Positions 1-7,961 of a stretch of 64,000 nucleotides of DNA are shown in pieces. The translations under genes and the position numbers were made by a program. The stretch is taken from NCBI GenBank assembly GCA_965198025.1, contig OZ240237.1:1612001-1676000 (forward strand), in the 5' to 3' direction. Every line of letters starts with the position of its first letter. Positions within the stretch are counted from its first letter, which is position 1. Under the pieces are notes generated by a model. It had not been told where the DNA came from. It was given only the letters and a program-made list of their open reading frames with translations, and made no database searches. This DNA is from CAYWWM01 sp965198025 (GTDB lineage: Bacteria; Acidobacteriota; Terriglobia; 2-12-FULL-54-10).

Positions 1-18
1 CCATTGAACCACCACACG

Positions 19-411
19 ATGCCGAGCGAATACATTCAACATTACACGGTGATCCTGATGATGGCGGGAGTGGTAGCACTGCTGGCCGGAGCCATGCTCT
101 CGCTCTCGTGGCTGCTGGGGCAACGCCGGCCGAATCCTCGCAAGCTGAGCCCCTACGAGTGCGGGATGACGCCGACGGGGGACGCGCGGCAGCGCTTCAG
201 CGTGAAGTTCTATCTGGTGGCGATGATCTTCATCCTGTTCGACGTGGAGATCGTCTTCCTCTATCCCTGGGCCATCATCTTCCATGAGCTGCGGATGTTC
301 GGGTTTATCGAGATGGCGCTGTTCCTGGGGATGTTGCTGGCGGGATTCGCGTACCTGTGGAAGAAGGGCGCCCTCGACTGGTCGGAGAGCGATACCGGGG
401 AGTTGCAATGA
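19..411 (+). CDS. nuoA: NADH-quinone oxidoreductase subunit A (NuoA)
   Basis: Small membrane subunit of respiratory complex I at the junction of the peripheral and membrane arms. The protein (130 aa from the ATG at 19) has the expected three hydrophobic segments and the family signature RPNPRKLSPYECGM after the first segment, then VKFYLVAMIFILFDVEIVFLYPW in the second. A TTG at position 4 is also in frame, but the family normally starts just before the first membrane helix, so I prefer ATG 19; no Shine-Dalgarno is visible for either and the window begins here. The stop overlaps the nuoC start (ATGA), which implies translational coupling. Confidence 0.93.
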   Translation: MPSEYIQHYTVILMMAGVVALLAGAMLSLSWLLGQRRPNPRKLSPYECGMTPTGDARQRFSVKFYLVAMIFILFDVEIVFLYPWAIIFHELRMFGFIEMALFLGMLLAGFAYLWKKGALDWSESDTGELQ

Positions 412-878
412 TTCCTCCGGAAGTGGCTCAGATGCCGGACGCGGCGGCGGTGACGGAGTTCGACGCGGCAGCACTCGAAGACGGAAAACTCGACCGGGGC
501 GAGCTGACGCTAGCGGTTCGGGTGGAGCGCATCGGCGAAGTCTGTGAATTCCTGAAAGCAAAGCGGGGGTATCACTTTCTCTCGGATGTGACGGCGGTCG
601 ACTGGTACCCGTCCGAGCCGCGCTTCGAGGTGGTCTATCACTTGTTTTGCCACGAGCGCAAAGAGCGGCTGCGCCTGAAGTGCCAACTGAACGGCGAGCA
701 TCCGGAAATCGCGTCGGTGACGGCGGTGTGGGGCGCAGCGAACTGGTACGAGCGCGAAGCGTTCGACCTGTTCGGAATCCGGTTTGCGGGACATCCTCGC
801 CTGCGGCGCATCCTGCTGCCGGAAGACTGGCAGGGCCATCCTTTGCGGAAGGACTACCCCGTCACGGGATATCGCTGA
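408..878 (+). CDS. nuoC: NADH-quinone oxidoreductase subunit C (NuoC)
   Basis: Peripheral-arm subunit of complex I (30 kDa subunit family), 156 aa. It shows the family core: WYPSEPRFEVVYHLFC, then the C-terminal signature with WYEREAFDLFGIRFAGHPRLRRILLPEDW and GHPLRKDYPV. The ATG at 408 overlaps the nuoA stop. A longer in-frame start upstream would run into nuoA and is not needed. NuoC and NuoD are separate here, unlike the NuoCD fusion of enterobacteria. The stop overlaps the nuoD start by one base (TGATG). Confidence 0.95.
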   Translation: MIPPEVAQMPDAAAVTEFDAAALEDGKLDRGELTLAVRVERIGEVCEFLKAKRGYHFLSDVTAVDWYPSEPRFEVVYHLFCHERKERLRLKCQLNGEHPEIASVTAVWGAANWYEREAFDLFGIRFAGHPRLRRILLPEDWQGHPLRKDYPVTGYR

Positions 879-2068
879 TGCCAGGAATTGAAATACCCGC
901 CGGGACGCCCAACTTCGTACTGAACATGGGGCCACAACACCCTTCGACGCACGGGGTGCTGCGGCTGGTGCTGGAACTAGACGGCGAGACCATCGTCCGC
1001 GCGACCTGCGATATCGGCTACCTGCACACCGGAATCGAGAAGAGCTGCGAGGACAAGACCTACCACCAAGTGATCACGCTGACCGACCGCATCGACTACC
1101 TCTGCCCGCTGACGAACAATCTGTGCTACGTGCTGGCGGTGGAGAAACTGCTGGGGCTGGAGCCGCCGCCGAGGGCGCAGCGAATCCGCGTGATCCTGAA
1201 CGAGCTGCAGCGCATCGCCAGCCACCTGGTGTGGCTCGGGACGCATGCCATCGACATTGGGGCGATGTCGGTGCTGCTCTATTGTTTCCGCGAGCGCGAG
1301 GAGCTTTTGAAGATCTTCGAGATGTGCTCCGGGCAGCGGATGATGACGAGCTACTTCCGCGTGGGCGGGCTGGCGCTCGAACCGCCCGCGGACTTTGCGC
1401 CCAGGGTGCAGAAGTTCCTGAGCATCTTCCCGGAACGGCTGGAAGAATACGAAACACTGCTGACGCGAAACCGTATCTGGATCGGACGAACGAAAGGCGT
1501 AGGCTACTTGAGCGCGGACGACGCGCTGGATTTGGGCGTGAGCGGGCCGTCGGCGCGGGCATCGGGGATTGATTGCGACCTGCGGCGCGACGCGCCCTAT
1601 TCGGGGTATGAGCAGTTCCAGTTCGCGGTGCCGGTGCGGACGGAGGGGGACGTCTACGCGCGCTACCTGGTGCGGATCGAAGAAATGCGCCAGAGCGTGA
1701 AGATCGTCGAGCAGGCGATCGAAGGAATTCCGGAAGGGCCGGTGATGGCGACCATGCCGGGAGTAATTCTGCCGGAGCGGGAGAAAATGAAGACCGAAAT
1801 GGAAGCCCTGATCTACCACTTCAAGATCGTGACCGAAGGCTACCGGGTGCCTCCGGGCGAGGTGTATCAGGCCGTCGAGTCGCCGCGTGGAGAGATGGGC
1901 TACTACGTGGTGAGCGACGGGACGGCGCACCCGTACCGCGTGAAGGTGCGCGCGCCATCGTTCGCGAACCTGCAGGCACTGCCCAAGATCGCCGAGGGCC
2001 GGCTGGTCGCGGATTTGATCGCCTGCATCGGGAGTATAGACATCACGCTGGGTGAGATTGACCGATAG
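878..2068 (+). CDS. nuoD: NADH-quinone oxidoreductase subunit D (NuoD)
   Basis: 49 kDa subunit of complex I, which helps form the quinone pocket next to NuoB. 396 aa from the ATG at 878. It begins with the typical NFVLNMGPQHPSTHGVLRL stretch; H and R residues of that stretch line the quinone site in known structures. It also has YLHTGIEKSCEDKTY, ETALLTRNRIW-type core text and the C-terminal segment ending IACIGSIDITLGEIDR. Start choice: one-base overlap with nuoC. Downstream the operon is interrupted for about 1.6 kb before nuoEF, and no obvious terminator was seen directly after the stop. Confidence 0.96.
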   Translation: MPGIEIPAGTPNFVLNMGPQHPSTHGVLRLVLELDGETIVRATCDIGYLHTGIEKSCEDKTYHQVITLTDRIDYLCPLTNNLCYVLAVEKLLGLEPPPRAQRIRVILNELQRIASHLVWLGTHAIDIGAMSVLLYCFREREELLKIFEMCSGQRMMTSYFRVGGLALEPPADFAPRVQKFLSIFPERLEEYETLLTRNRIWIGRTKGVGYLSADDALDLGVSGPSARASGIDCDLRRDAPYSGYEQFQFAVPVRTEGDVYARYLVRIEEMRQSVKIVEQAIEGIPEGPVMATMPGVILPEREKMKTEMEALIYHFKIVTEGYRVPPGEVYQAVESPRGEMGYYVVSDGTAHPYRVKVRAPSFANLQALPKIAEGRLVADLIACIGSIDITLGEIDR

Positions 2069-2175
2069 GACACGTACGATGCTTCTTGCTGCGACTACAG
2101 CTTCGGAATACCGTGTGCGAAGCGTAGACAGCGATTGAAAGCGTAAAGATCATTTCGGACGCAAATGAAAGGACC

Positions 2176-2508
2176 GTGCTGGGATATTTGAGCACAATCT
2201 ATTGGGGACATTACCTTGGCAAGAGTCAACGGGCCAATCCAAAAAGGTCGCTGGGCAAAGTACGATTGGCATTAAATGGGAAAGACAGAGTTAAGCAGGG
2301 CAAGTCAGAGAGAATGAGGGGGGTCAGCGATTTGGGAGTGGGTTTTGTTGCCAACCAAATCCGCGCAGCCTATACACAGCTCAAGGAAGGCCACTATAGC
2401 AAAGCCATAGAGTTACTGTGCCACCTTCCGCAAAGACTTGCATTTGCATCAAAGATTTGCGCTTTCCTAATTCCAGAGAAATGCGGTGTGAGATTCCGTC
2501 ATTGCTAG
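2176..2508 (+). CDS. Hypothetical protein, doubtful
   Basis: Possible 110 aa protein with a GTG start, in the interruption between nuoD and nuoEF. I recognise no family. The base composition is visibly more AT-rich than the flanking nuo genes and the residue mix (many K, R and scattered C) is unusual for this genome. It may be a fragment of imported DNA or chance reading. No Shine-Dalgarno is convincing. The rest of the region from 2069 to 2537 shows nothing else I can name. Confidence 0.2.
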   Translation: MLGYLSTIYWGHYLGKSQRANPKRSLGKVRLALNGKDRVKQGKSERMRGVSDLGVGFVANQIRAAYTQLKEGHYSKAIELLCHLPQRLAFASKICAFLIPEKCGVRFRHC

Positions 2509-2537
2509 AAATTACCCGCAGTTCGGTTTCAAAGTCA

Positions 2538-2753
2538 ATGACAGGAAATTTCTAAAGAATACCCTTAGCTTACCTCCTGAGGCGCGGGAGGCGCGGGCCG
2601 GGTCGCTGATCGAGAGTCCTGGACGAGGACGTGGATGAAAATGCAGAAGCAGCCTGGGCGGCGGAAATTGAGCGCCGCGTCCAGAAACTCGATTCCGGGA
2701 AAGCCAAAACCGTTCCGTGGTCAAAGGCGAGGCGGATGATTCTCGGACGCTAA
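2538..2753 (+). pseudogene. Broken antitoxin of the addiction-module (Unstab_antitox) family
   Basis: Reading across two frameshifts gives a recognisable short antitoxin of the putative addiction module component family (Pfam Unstab_antitox). The pieces are LSLPPEAREARAGSLIES (2564-2617), then after one extra base LDEDVDENAEAAWAAEIERR and onward, ending VPWSKARRMILGR with a stop at 2751-2753. The family pattern is LPPE-x-RAELA-x-LLESL, then W-x-x-EI-x-R and a PW-x-x-A/V-R end. A second shift lies near 2543, between the ATG at 2538 and FLKNTLSLPP. Two frame breaks in about 70 codons argue for real decay over sequencing error. The remains of the partner toxin follow at once. Confidence 0.6.
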
Positions 2754-2754
2754 A

Positions 2755-2853
2755 ATGGCAGCGATCGAAGTTGAGCTTCTACAGACGGAAACTCGAATGT
2801 AATTGCTGTGGCGCATAGCCGTAGGAGGCCTGGCTACTGGCAGGGTCGCGTGA
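2755..2853 (+). pseudogene. Remnant of RelE/ParE-type toxin gene
   Basis: Directly after the broken antitoxin, an ATG at 2755 opens MAAIEVELLQ, then stops after 15 codons. In another frame, 2796-2850 reads NVIAVAHSRRRPGYWQGR, which matches the usual C-terminal end of RelE/ParE toxins paired with this antitoxin family (IYAVAH-x-RRPGYW). About 70 central residues are missing. The order antitoxin then toxin and the tight spacing fit a type II module that has lost its middle. Family assignment comes from motif memory; an alignment would settle it. Confidence 0.5.
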
Positions 2854-2917
2854 GGAAACCTCGGATGCAGGAAGCACGTTTCGACGGAAATAATGGCGAG
2901 CAGGAGGAGGAAGGAAG

Positions 2918-3514
2918 ATGACGGCAAAGCGGAAGATGGCAATGGTGATTGGATTCTCGTTCGGGACGGCGTTTCTTCTGATCGTCTGGGCGCAGGTGAC
3001 CCCGGGCGACGGTCCGCGCTACGTGAACGGGACCGACCTGGTGCGACCGACGGATTACCGGGAATGGGTGTACGTGGGCGGCGGCCTGGGCATGACGTAC
3101 GATCTGGGACGGAACCCGCAGGACCCGCCGCGGTTCGGCAACGTGTTCGTCAATCCGTCGGCGTACCGTGCGTTCCTGCAGACCGGAGCATGGCCGGACG
3201 GGACCGTTCTGATGCTCGAATCGCGCTTCTCGGAGACCGACACCCGCGTGAGCGAGGCCGGGAGATATCAGGCCGGATTTCGGAGGGTGGAAGCGGAAGT
3301 GAAGGACTCGCGATTCCCCGACGGTTGGGCGTTCTACGATTTCGGGTCTGTCGGCGCGCTGCTGGACACGGCGCCGCCGCTCGCAGCCCCGGAGGTGAAC
3401 CGTTGCATTGACTGCCACACCGAGCACACAGCGGTCGAGCGGACGTTCGTACAGTTCTATCCGACGCTGCTCGAAGTTGCGCGGGAAAAGGGGACCGTAA
3501 AGCCGGGTTTTTGA
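2918..3514 (+). CDS. Cytochrome P460-like c-type cytochrome
   Basis: Exported 198 aa protein of the cytochrome P460 family. An N-terminal hydrophobic segment (about residues 7-25) should act as signal or anchor. The body has the family's R-x-W-x-x-V-G-x-G text near residues 48-58, FGNVFVNPSAYRAFLQTG, and the conserved VKDSRFPDGWAFYDF stretch near residues 129-142. One heme c site, CIDCH, is at residues 163-167. P460 enzymes of ammonia oxidisers act on hydroxylamine or NO; many homologues in other bacteria have no known substrate, so I do not assign one. The gene stands between nuoD and nuoEF, away from any other nitrogen gene in the window. Confidence 0.8.
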   Translation: MTAKRKMAMVIGFSFGTAFLLIVWAQVTPGDGPRYVNGTDLVRPTDYREWVYVGGGLGMTYDLGRNPQDPPRFGNVFVNPSAYRAFLQTGAWPDGTVLMLESRFSETDTRVSEAGRYQAGFRRVEAEVKDSRFPDGWAFYDFGSVGALLDTAPPLAAPEVNRCIDCHTEHTAVERTFVQFYPTLLEVAREKGTVKPGF

Positions 3515-3634
3515 AGAATTCGCTACAGTGGCACAGCGGCACGGAGAAGGACCCAGTTCAGAGCACACGGATGCAGGGACAGGGGACCCCGAAGAGGCCA
3601 ACGGGGATCACAAACCCAAGCTTTGGAGCAGCTC

Positions 3635-3654
3635 GGCACGGTTGAAACCGTGCC
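3635..3654. repeat. Short palindromic repeat, copy 1
   Basis: Perfect 8 bp stem GGCACGGT/ACCGTGCC with loop TGAA. The same 20 bases plus three following bases recur at 49665-49687, so this is a dispersed repeat. Just downstream, 3662-3688 holds another hairpin (CTATGTC/GACATAG) directly before nuoEF. Confidence 0.7.
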
Positions 3655-3698
3655 CTTACAACTATGTCGTAGAAAGGTTGTGACATAGCCTCGGAAGC

Positions 3699-5555
3699 AT
3701 GAAGTTCAGCGCACAACTGGAAACAAGGCTCGAGACGCTGCTCCAGAGATATCCGGTGCGGCGGTCGGCGCTGGTGCCGATGCTGCTCTACGCCCAGGAC
3801 GAGGCGGGATATCTGAGCTCGGAGACCATCGAGGAGATTGCGAAACGTTTCGAGCTGCCGGTGCTGGAAGTCGAGAGCGTGATCTCGTATTACTCGATGC
3901 TGCGGAGGCGGCCTGCAGGCAAGCACCACGTGCAGGTATGCACGAATATCTCATGCCTGCTGCGCGGCGGCGAGCAGTTGTTCGCGCATGCCAAGGAAAA
4001 GCTGGGGATTTCACCGGGCGAGGTGACGCCGGACGGAAAATTCTCGATCACAGCAGTCGAATGCATCGGGGCCTGTTCGTGGGCACCGGCACTGCAGGTG
4101 AACTACCAATATCATCTTGAGGTTACGCCGCAGGACTTCGACGGGATCGTGGAGGAGCTGGCGGCTGAGACGGGCGGGAATGCCCGTCCCCACCGGGATG
4201 AGAGAGGCAGAAATGGCCGTAATTCCCTGGCTGAGACGGGCCAGAATTCCCGTCCCCACCTGGTGCTGACGAGACGATTTGACCTGCCGAATTCGACCTC
4301 GATTGAAACCTACCTGGCGCACGACGGCTATCAGGCGTTGGAAAAGGCCCTCGGGGAGATGGCGCCGGAAGCGGTGATCGAAGAGGTAAAACTTTCCAAC
4401 CTGCGCGGCCGCGGAGGCGCCGGGTTTCCGACGGGAATCAAGTGGGACTTCGTGCCGAAGGAGTCGCCGAAGGCAAAATACGTGGTTTGCAACGCCGACG
4501 AGGGGGAGCCGGGGACGTGCAAAGACCGCCTGCTGATGGAGCGCGACCCGCACCAGTTGATCGAAGGGATGGCGGTCGCGGGCAAGGCTATCGGCTCGCA
4601 CCAGGGATACATCTACGTGCGCGGGGAATACCGCTACCTGATCGAGATTCTGGACCGCGCGATCGAGGAGGCCTACGCGGGCGGCTATGTGGGCAGGAAC
4701 ATTCGCGGGACGGGATTTGATTTCGAGCTTTCGACGCACACCGGCGCAGGATCGTACGAATGCGGCGAGGAATCGGCGCTACTCGAATCGCTGGAAGGCA
4801 AGCGCGGCATCCCGCGCATCCGGCCTCCCTTTCCGGCCGTGGTGGGGCTCTACGGCGGGCCGACGATCGTGAACAACGTGGAGACGTATTCGGCAGTGCC
4901 TGCGATTGTGCGCAACGGCGGGAGGTGGTACTCCGCGCTGGGTTCGCCGCGCAACGGCGGGACGCGGCTGTTTGCGCTGTCAGGACATGTCAACCGGCCG
5001 GGGGTGTATGAGCTGCCGATGGGGTTCCCGCTGTGGAAGCTGATCGAAGAAGTGGGCGGCGGCATTCTGGGCGGAAAGAAATTGAAGGCGATCATCCCAG
5101 GGGGTTCATCGACACCCGTGCTGACGCCGGAGGCGATTGCAACGCCCCTGGATTTCGACTCGATGTCGAAGGCGGGCTCCATGCTCGGCTCCGGAGCGGT
5201 GATCGTGATCCGCGAAGGAACCTGCATGGTAAAAGTGGCGATGCGGCTGATCCAGTTCTATGCGGATGAGAGCTGCGGGTGGTGCACTCCGTGCCGTGAG
5301 GGAACGTCCTGGCTGAGCAAGACGCTCACGCGGTTCCATGACGGCGGCGGGCAGGAGGCGGATATTCAGTTGATTGCGGATCTTGCGAAAAATATGCTGG
5401 GCAACACGTTCTGCGCTCTGGGCGACGCGGCGGCGATGCCGACGATTGCGTTCGTGGAGAAGTTTCGCGAGGAGTTCGAAGATCACCTGGCGGGAAAGCC
5501 GTGCCCATACGAGCAGGAGAGAAGCCACAGAGGCAGAGAACACGAAGGAAAATGA
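3699..5555 (+). CDS. nuoEF: Fused NADH-quinone oxidoreductase subunits E and F (NuoEF)
   Basis: One continuous 618 aa reading frame carries both NADH-module subunits. Residues 1-155 are NuoE (24 kDa, thioredoxin-like) with the [2Fe-2S] ligands C81, C86, C122 and C126. Residues from about 189 on are NuoF (51 kDa): glycine-rich GRGGAGFPTG near 237-246 and CNADEGEPGTCKDR near 264-277 for FMN/NADH, and the [4Fe-4S] motif SCGWCTPCREG near 524-534 with the fourth Cys near 571. The joining segment, about 156-188, is Gly/Asn/Arg-rich and made of two 30-base palindromic repeat units 66 bases apart (4165-4194, 4231-4260). All catalytic residues are kept, so a working fused subunit is likely. Confidence 0.93.
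   Translation: MKFSAQLETRLETLLQRYPVRRSALVPMLLYAQDEAGYLSSETIEEIAKRFELPVLEVESVISYYSMLRRRPAGKHHVQVCTNISCLLRGGEQLFAHAKEKLGISPGEVTPDGKFSITAVECIGACSWAPALQVNYQYHLEVTPQDFDGIVEELAAETGGNARPHRDERGRNGRNSLAETGQNSRPHLVLTRRFDLPNSTSIETYLAHDGYQALEKALGEMAPEAVIEEVKLSNLRGRGGAGFPTGIKWDFVPKESPKAKYVVCNADEGEPGTCKDRLLMERDPHQLIEGMAVAGKAIGSHQGYIYVRGEYRYLIEILDRAIEEAYAGGYVGRNIRGTGFDFELSTHTGAGSYECGEESALLESLEGKRGIPRIRPPFPAVVGLYGGPTIVNNVETYSAVPAIVRNGGRWYSALGSPRNGGTRLFALSGHVNRPGVYELPMGFPLWKLIEEVGGGILGGKKLKAIIPGGSSTPVLTPEAIATPLDFDSMSKAGSMLGSGAVIVIREGTCMVKVAMRLIQFYADESCGWCTPCREGTSWLSKTLTRFHDGGGQEADIQLIADLAKNMLGNTFCALGDAAAMPTIAFVEKFREEFEDHLAGKPCPYEQERSHRGREHEGK
4165..4260. repeat. Two palindromic repeat units inside nuoEF
   Basis: Unit 1 (4165-4194) has stem GACGGGC/GCCCGTC around GGGAAT; unit 2 (4231-4260) has stem GACGGG/CCCGTC around CCAGAATT. 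Both begin CTGAGACGGG and end CCCCACC. The 66-base period keeps the frame, giving two AETG-x-N-x-RPH peptides 22 residues apart. The layout (arm, GGAAT core, arm, then CC-ACC) resembles the intergenic hairpins at 49571-49596 and 49868-49893. Confidence 0.8.
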
Positions 5556-5576
5556 CACATTGAGAGAGATTGAGGA

Positions 5577-7850
5577 ATGGCGAGTACAATCAACATTACG
5601 GTGGATGGGAAGGCTCTGGAGGTCGAGGCGGGGACGCTGCTGATCGACGCCTGCCGGGGCGCAGGGATAGAGGTTCCGTCGTTCTGCTATTACCCGGGGC
5701 TATCGCTACAGGCCGCTTGCCGCATGTGCCTGGTGGAGATCGGGCGGGCGCCGAAGCTCCAGACCGCCTGCACGGTTCCGGTGATGGAGGGAATGGCAGT
5801 CCGGACGGCGACGGAGAAGGTGAAGGAAGCACGGCGGGGAATGCTGGAGCTGCTGCTGGGAAATCATCCGCTGGACTGCCCGGTGTGCGACAAGGGGGGC
5901 GAGTGCGAATTGCAGGATATGGTATTCCGCTACGGGGCTGCGGAAAGCCGCTTCGCTGAAGAGAAACGCCACATCGAGGAGCAGCAGTGGTCGCCCGTGG
6001 TTTACTTCGACGCGCCGCGCTGCATCCTGTGCTACCGCTGCGTGCGGGTGTGCGACGAAGGCATGGATGTGGGGGCGCTACGGGTGGTGAACCGGGGGGC
6101 GCACTCGGAGATCAGACCGAACCACGGCGACCACCTCGATTGCGAAGAGTGCGGCATGTGCATCGACATCTGCCCGGTGGGGGCGCTGACGAGCGGGGCG
6201 TACCGCTACAAGGCGCGGCCATGGGAGATCCAGTACGTGAGCACGGTATGCGCACACTGCGGCGACGGCTGCAAGACCACACTGAGCGTGCGCGGGAACA
6301 AGATTCTGCGCGGAAACAACCGCGACCGCAGCGGCGTCAACGGCGAGTTTCTGTGCATAAAAGGGCGCTACGCCTACGACTTCGTGGAGCACCCGGAGCG
6401 CGTGAAGCATCCGCTGATCCGCAAGGGAACGCATTGGACCGAGGCAAGCTGGGACGAAGCGATCCGGTACATCGCATCGCGGTGGAAGGCGATCCGGGAT
6501 CAAGGTGTTTCGGGAGAAGAGGGCGATCTTGAGAAATTCGCAGTAATCGGATCAAACCACACCACCAACGAAGAGAGCTACCTGCTGCAGAAATTTGCCC
6601 GGACGGTTCTGGGTACGAATCACATCGACCATCACCGCACGGCGGACTTCCCCGCCCTGATGGCCGCGCTGGCGAATGAAGCGGGAGCCGAGACGCCGCT
6701 GGCGCGTTCGCAAGACCTGGCGCGAGCGTCAGCGATTCTGCTGGTCGGCAACAACCCGACCGACCAGCATCCGATGCTGGCGTGGAAAATCCGCGAAGCC
6801 TGCCGGTTGCGAGGAGCGCGGCTGTATGTAATCAATTCGCGGCAGATTCCACTGCAGAAGCAGAGCCACCAGTTCCTGAGCGTGGCGGCGGGAGCGGAAG
6901 CAGCCGCCGTGGCGTGGTTGCTGAGCGACGCGGAGGCGGAGCGGACGTTGACGAGCCAGAAGCCCGACGGGGAGGCCCTGACAGCGGATCAACTGCGGGC
7001 GTTTCGGGACGCGCTGCTGGCCGAGCAGGACGTGCTGGTTGTGTTCGGCGCAGAGATTGCGGGCGAGGCGGTGGCCATGCTGGTGAACCTGGGACGGCAG
7101 TTGCCGGGGCGCACGCGGTACATCGCGCTGGGAGATTCGAGCAACTCTCGCGGCGCGGCCGATATGGGCCTCATGCCGCACCTGCTGCCGGGGTATCGCG
7201 CGGTCGAGGATGCCGGCGCGCGGTATCGCTTTGAACAAGAGTGGAAGTCCACACTGCCTGCAGAGGCGGGCTGGAGCCGGGACGAGATGGTAGCAGGAGT
7301 CCGCGAGGGGAGACTGGCGGCGCTTTATGTGGTGGGGGCGAACCCCTTCCGGGGCCAGGACCCGGAGGAGCTCCACGGGAAGAGTTTTTTGGTGGTACAG
7401 GACCTGTTCCTGCACGAGACGGCGGAGACAGCAGACGTGTTTCTGCCAGCGGCGAGCAGCTATGAGAAATCCGGAACGGTTACCAACACCTGCGGCGAAT
7501 TGCAGTGGCTGCGGAAAGCGCTGGACGTGCCGGGAACGCGGACGGACCTCGATATTCTGGCTCGTCTGGCGGCGGCGATGGGGGCGACGAGCTTTTCGGC
7601 AAAGGCGGAGGACGTGCTGGAAGAGATTCGGCGCGTCGTGCCAGGGTATCAGGTTTCGTCGGCGCAGTTGCTGGCGGGCGGAGCGGAGGCAACGCTGCTG
7701 GCGGAAGGAGCGGCGAGTCCGACGAAGAACGTACGGGGGAGAATCGAGTCAGCGGACGACACGCTGTTTACCTCCGGCACCATGGGACGCTACAGCCGGA
7801 TTCTGGGGCTGGCGCCGGAGCGGGAGACACGGAGGCTGATCGGTGGATAA
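5577..7850 (+). CDS. nuoG: NADH-quinone oxidoreductase subunit G (NuoG)
   Basis: 75 kDa subunit of complex I, 757 aa, carrying iron-sulfur clusters that pass electrons from NuoEF. Visible ligands: [2Fe-2S] C37, C48, C51, C65; His-liganded cluster H97, C101, C104, C110; 2x[4Fe-4S] ferredoxin-like C149-C152-C155-C159 and C189-C192-C195-C199; and the molybdopterin-oxidoreductase N-terminal [4Fe-4S] set C225, C228, C232, C260. The rest is the molybdopterin-fold domain, which binds no cofactor in complex I. The ATG at 5577 follows a GA-rich stretch 21 bases after the nuoEF stop. The set at 225-260 corresponds to the extra N7-type cluster found only in some bacteria. Confidence 0.94.
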   Translation: MASTINITVDGKALEVEAGTLLIDACRGAGIEVPSFCYYPGLSLQAACRMCLVEIGRAPKLQTACTVPVMEGMAVRTATEKVKEARRGMLELLLGNHPLDCPVCDKGGECELQDMVFRYGAAESRFAEEKRHIEEQQWSPVVYFDAPRCILCYRCVRVCDEGMDVGALRVVNRGAHSEIRPNHGDHLDCEECGMCIDICPVGALTSGAYRYKARPWEIQYVSTVCAHCGDGCKTTLSVRGNKILRGNNRDRSGVNGEFLCIKGRYAYDFVEHPERVKHPLIRKGTHWTEASWDEAIRYIASRWKAIRDQGVSGEEGDLEKFAVIGSNHTTNEESYLLQKFARTVLGTNHIDHHRTADFPALMAALANEAGAETPLARSQDLARASAILLVGNNPTDQHPMLAWKIREACRLRGARLYVINSRQIPLQKQSHQFLSVAAGAEAAAVAWLLSDAEAERTLTSQKPDGEALTADQLRAFRDALLAEQDVLVVFGAEIAGEAVAMLVNLGRQLPGRTRYIALGDSSNSRGAADMGLMPHLLPGYRAVEDAGARYRFEQEWKSTLPAEAGWSRDEMVAGVREGRLAALYVVGANPFRGQDPEELHGKSFLVVQDLFLHETAETADVFLPAASSYEKSGTVTNTCGELQWLRKALDVPGTRTDLDILARLAAAMGATSFSAKAEDVLEEIRRVVPGYQVSSAQLLAGGAEATLLAEGAASPTKNVRGRIESADDTLFTSGTMGRYSRILGLAPERETRRLIGG

Positions 7851-7961
7851 CGCTGTTTGAACGAGCAGGTTCTTCGTCGGGAAACTACGTCTCAATGTCG
7901 TTTCCTTTCCTCGGGATGACACCCTCAGGGATAGCGCCGGCAACCAAGAGATCGGAATGCA

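Noticed and set aside
977..1930. 317-codon minus-strand frame opposite nuoD
   Set aside because: Shadow of nuoD; His/Arg-rich, no domain recognised.
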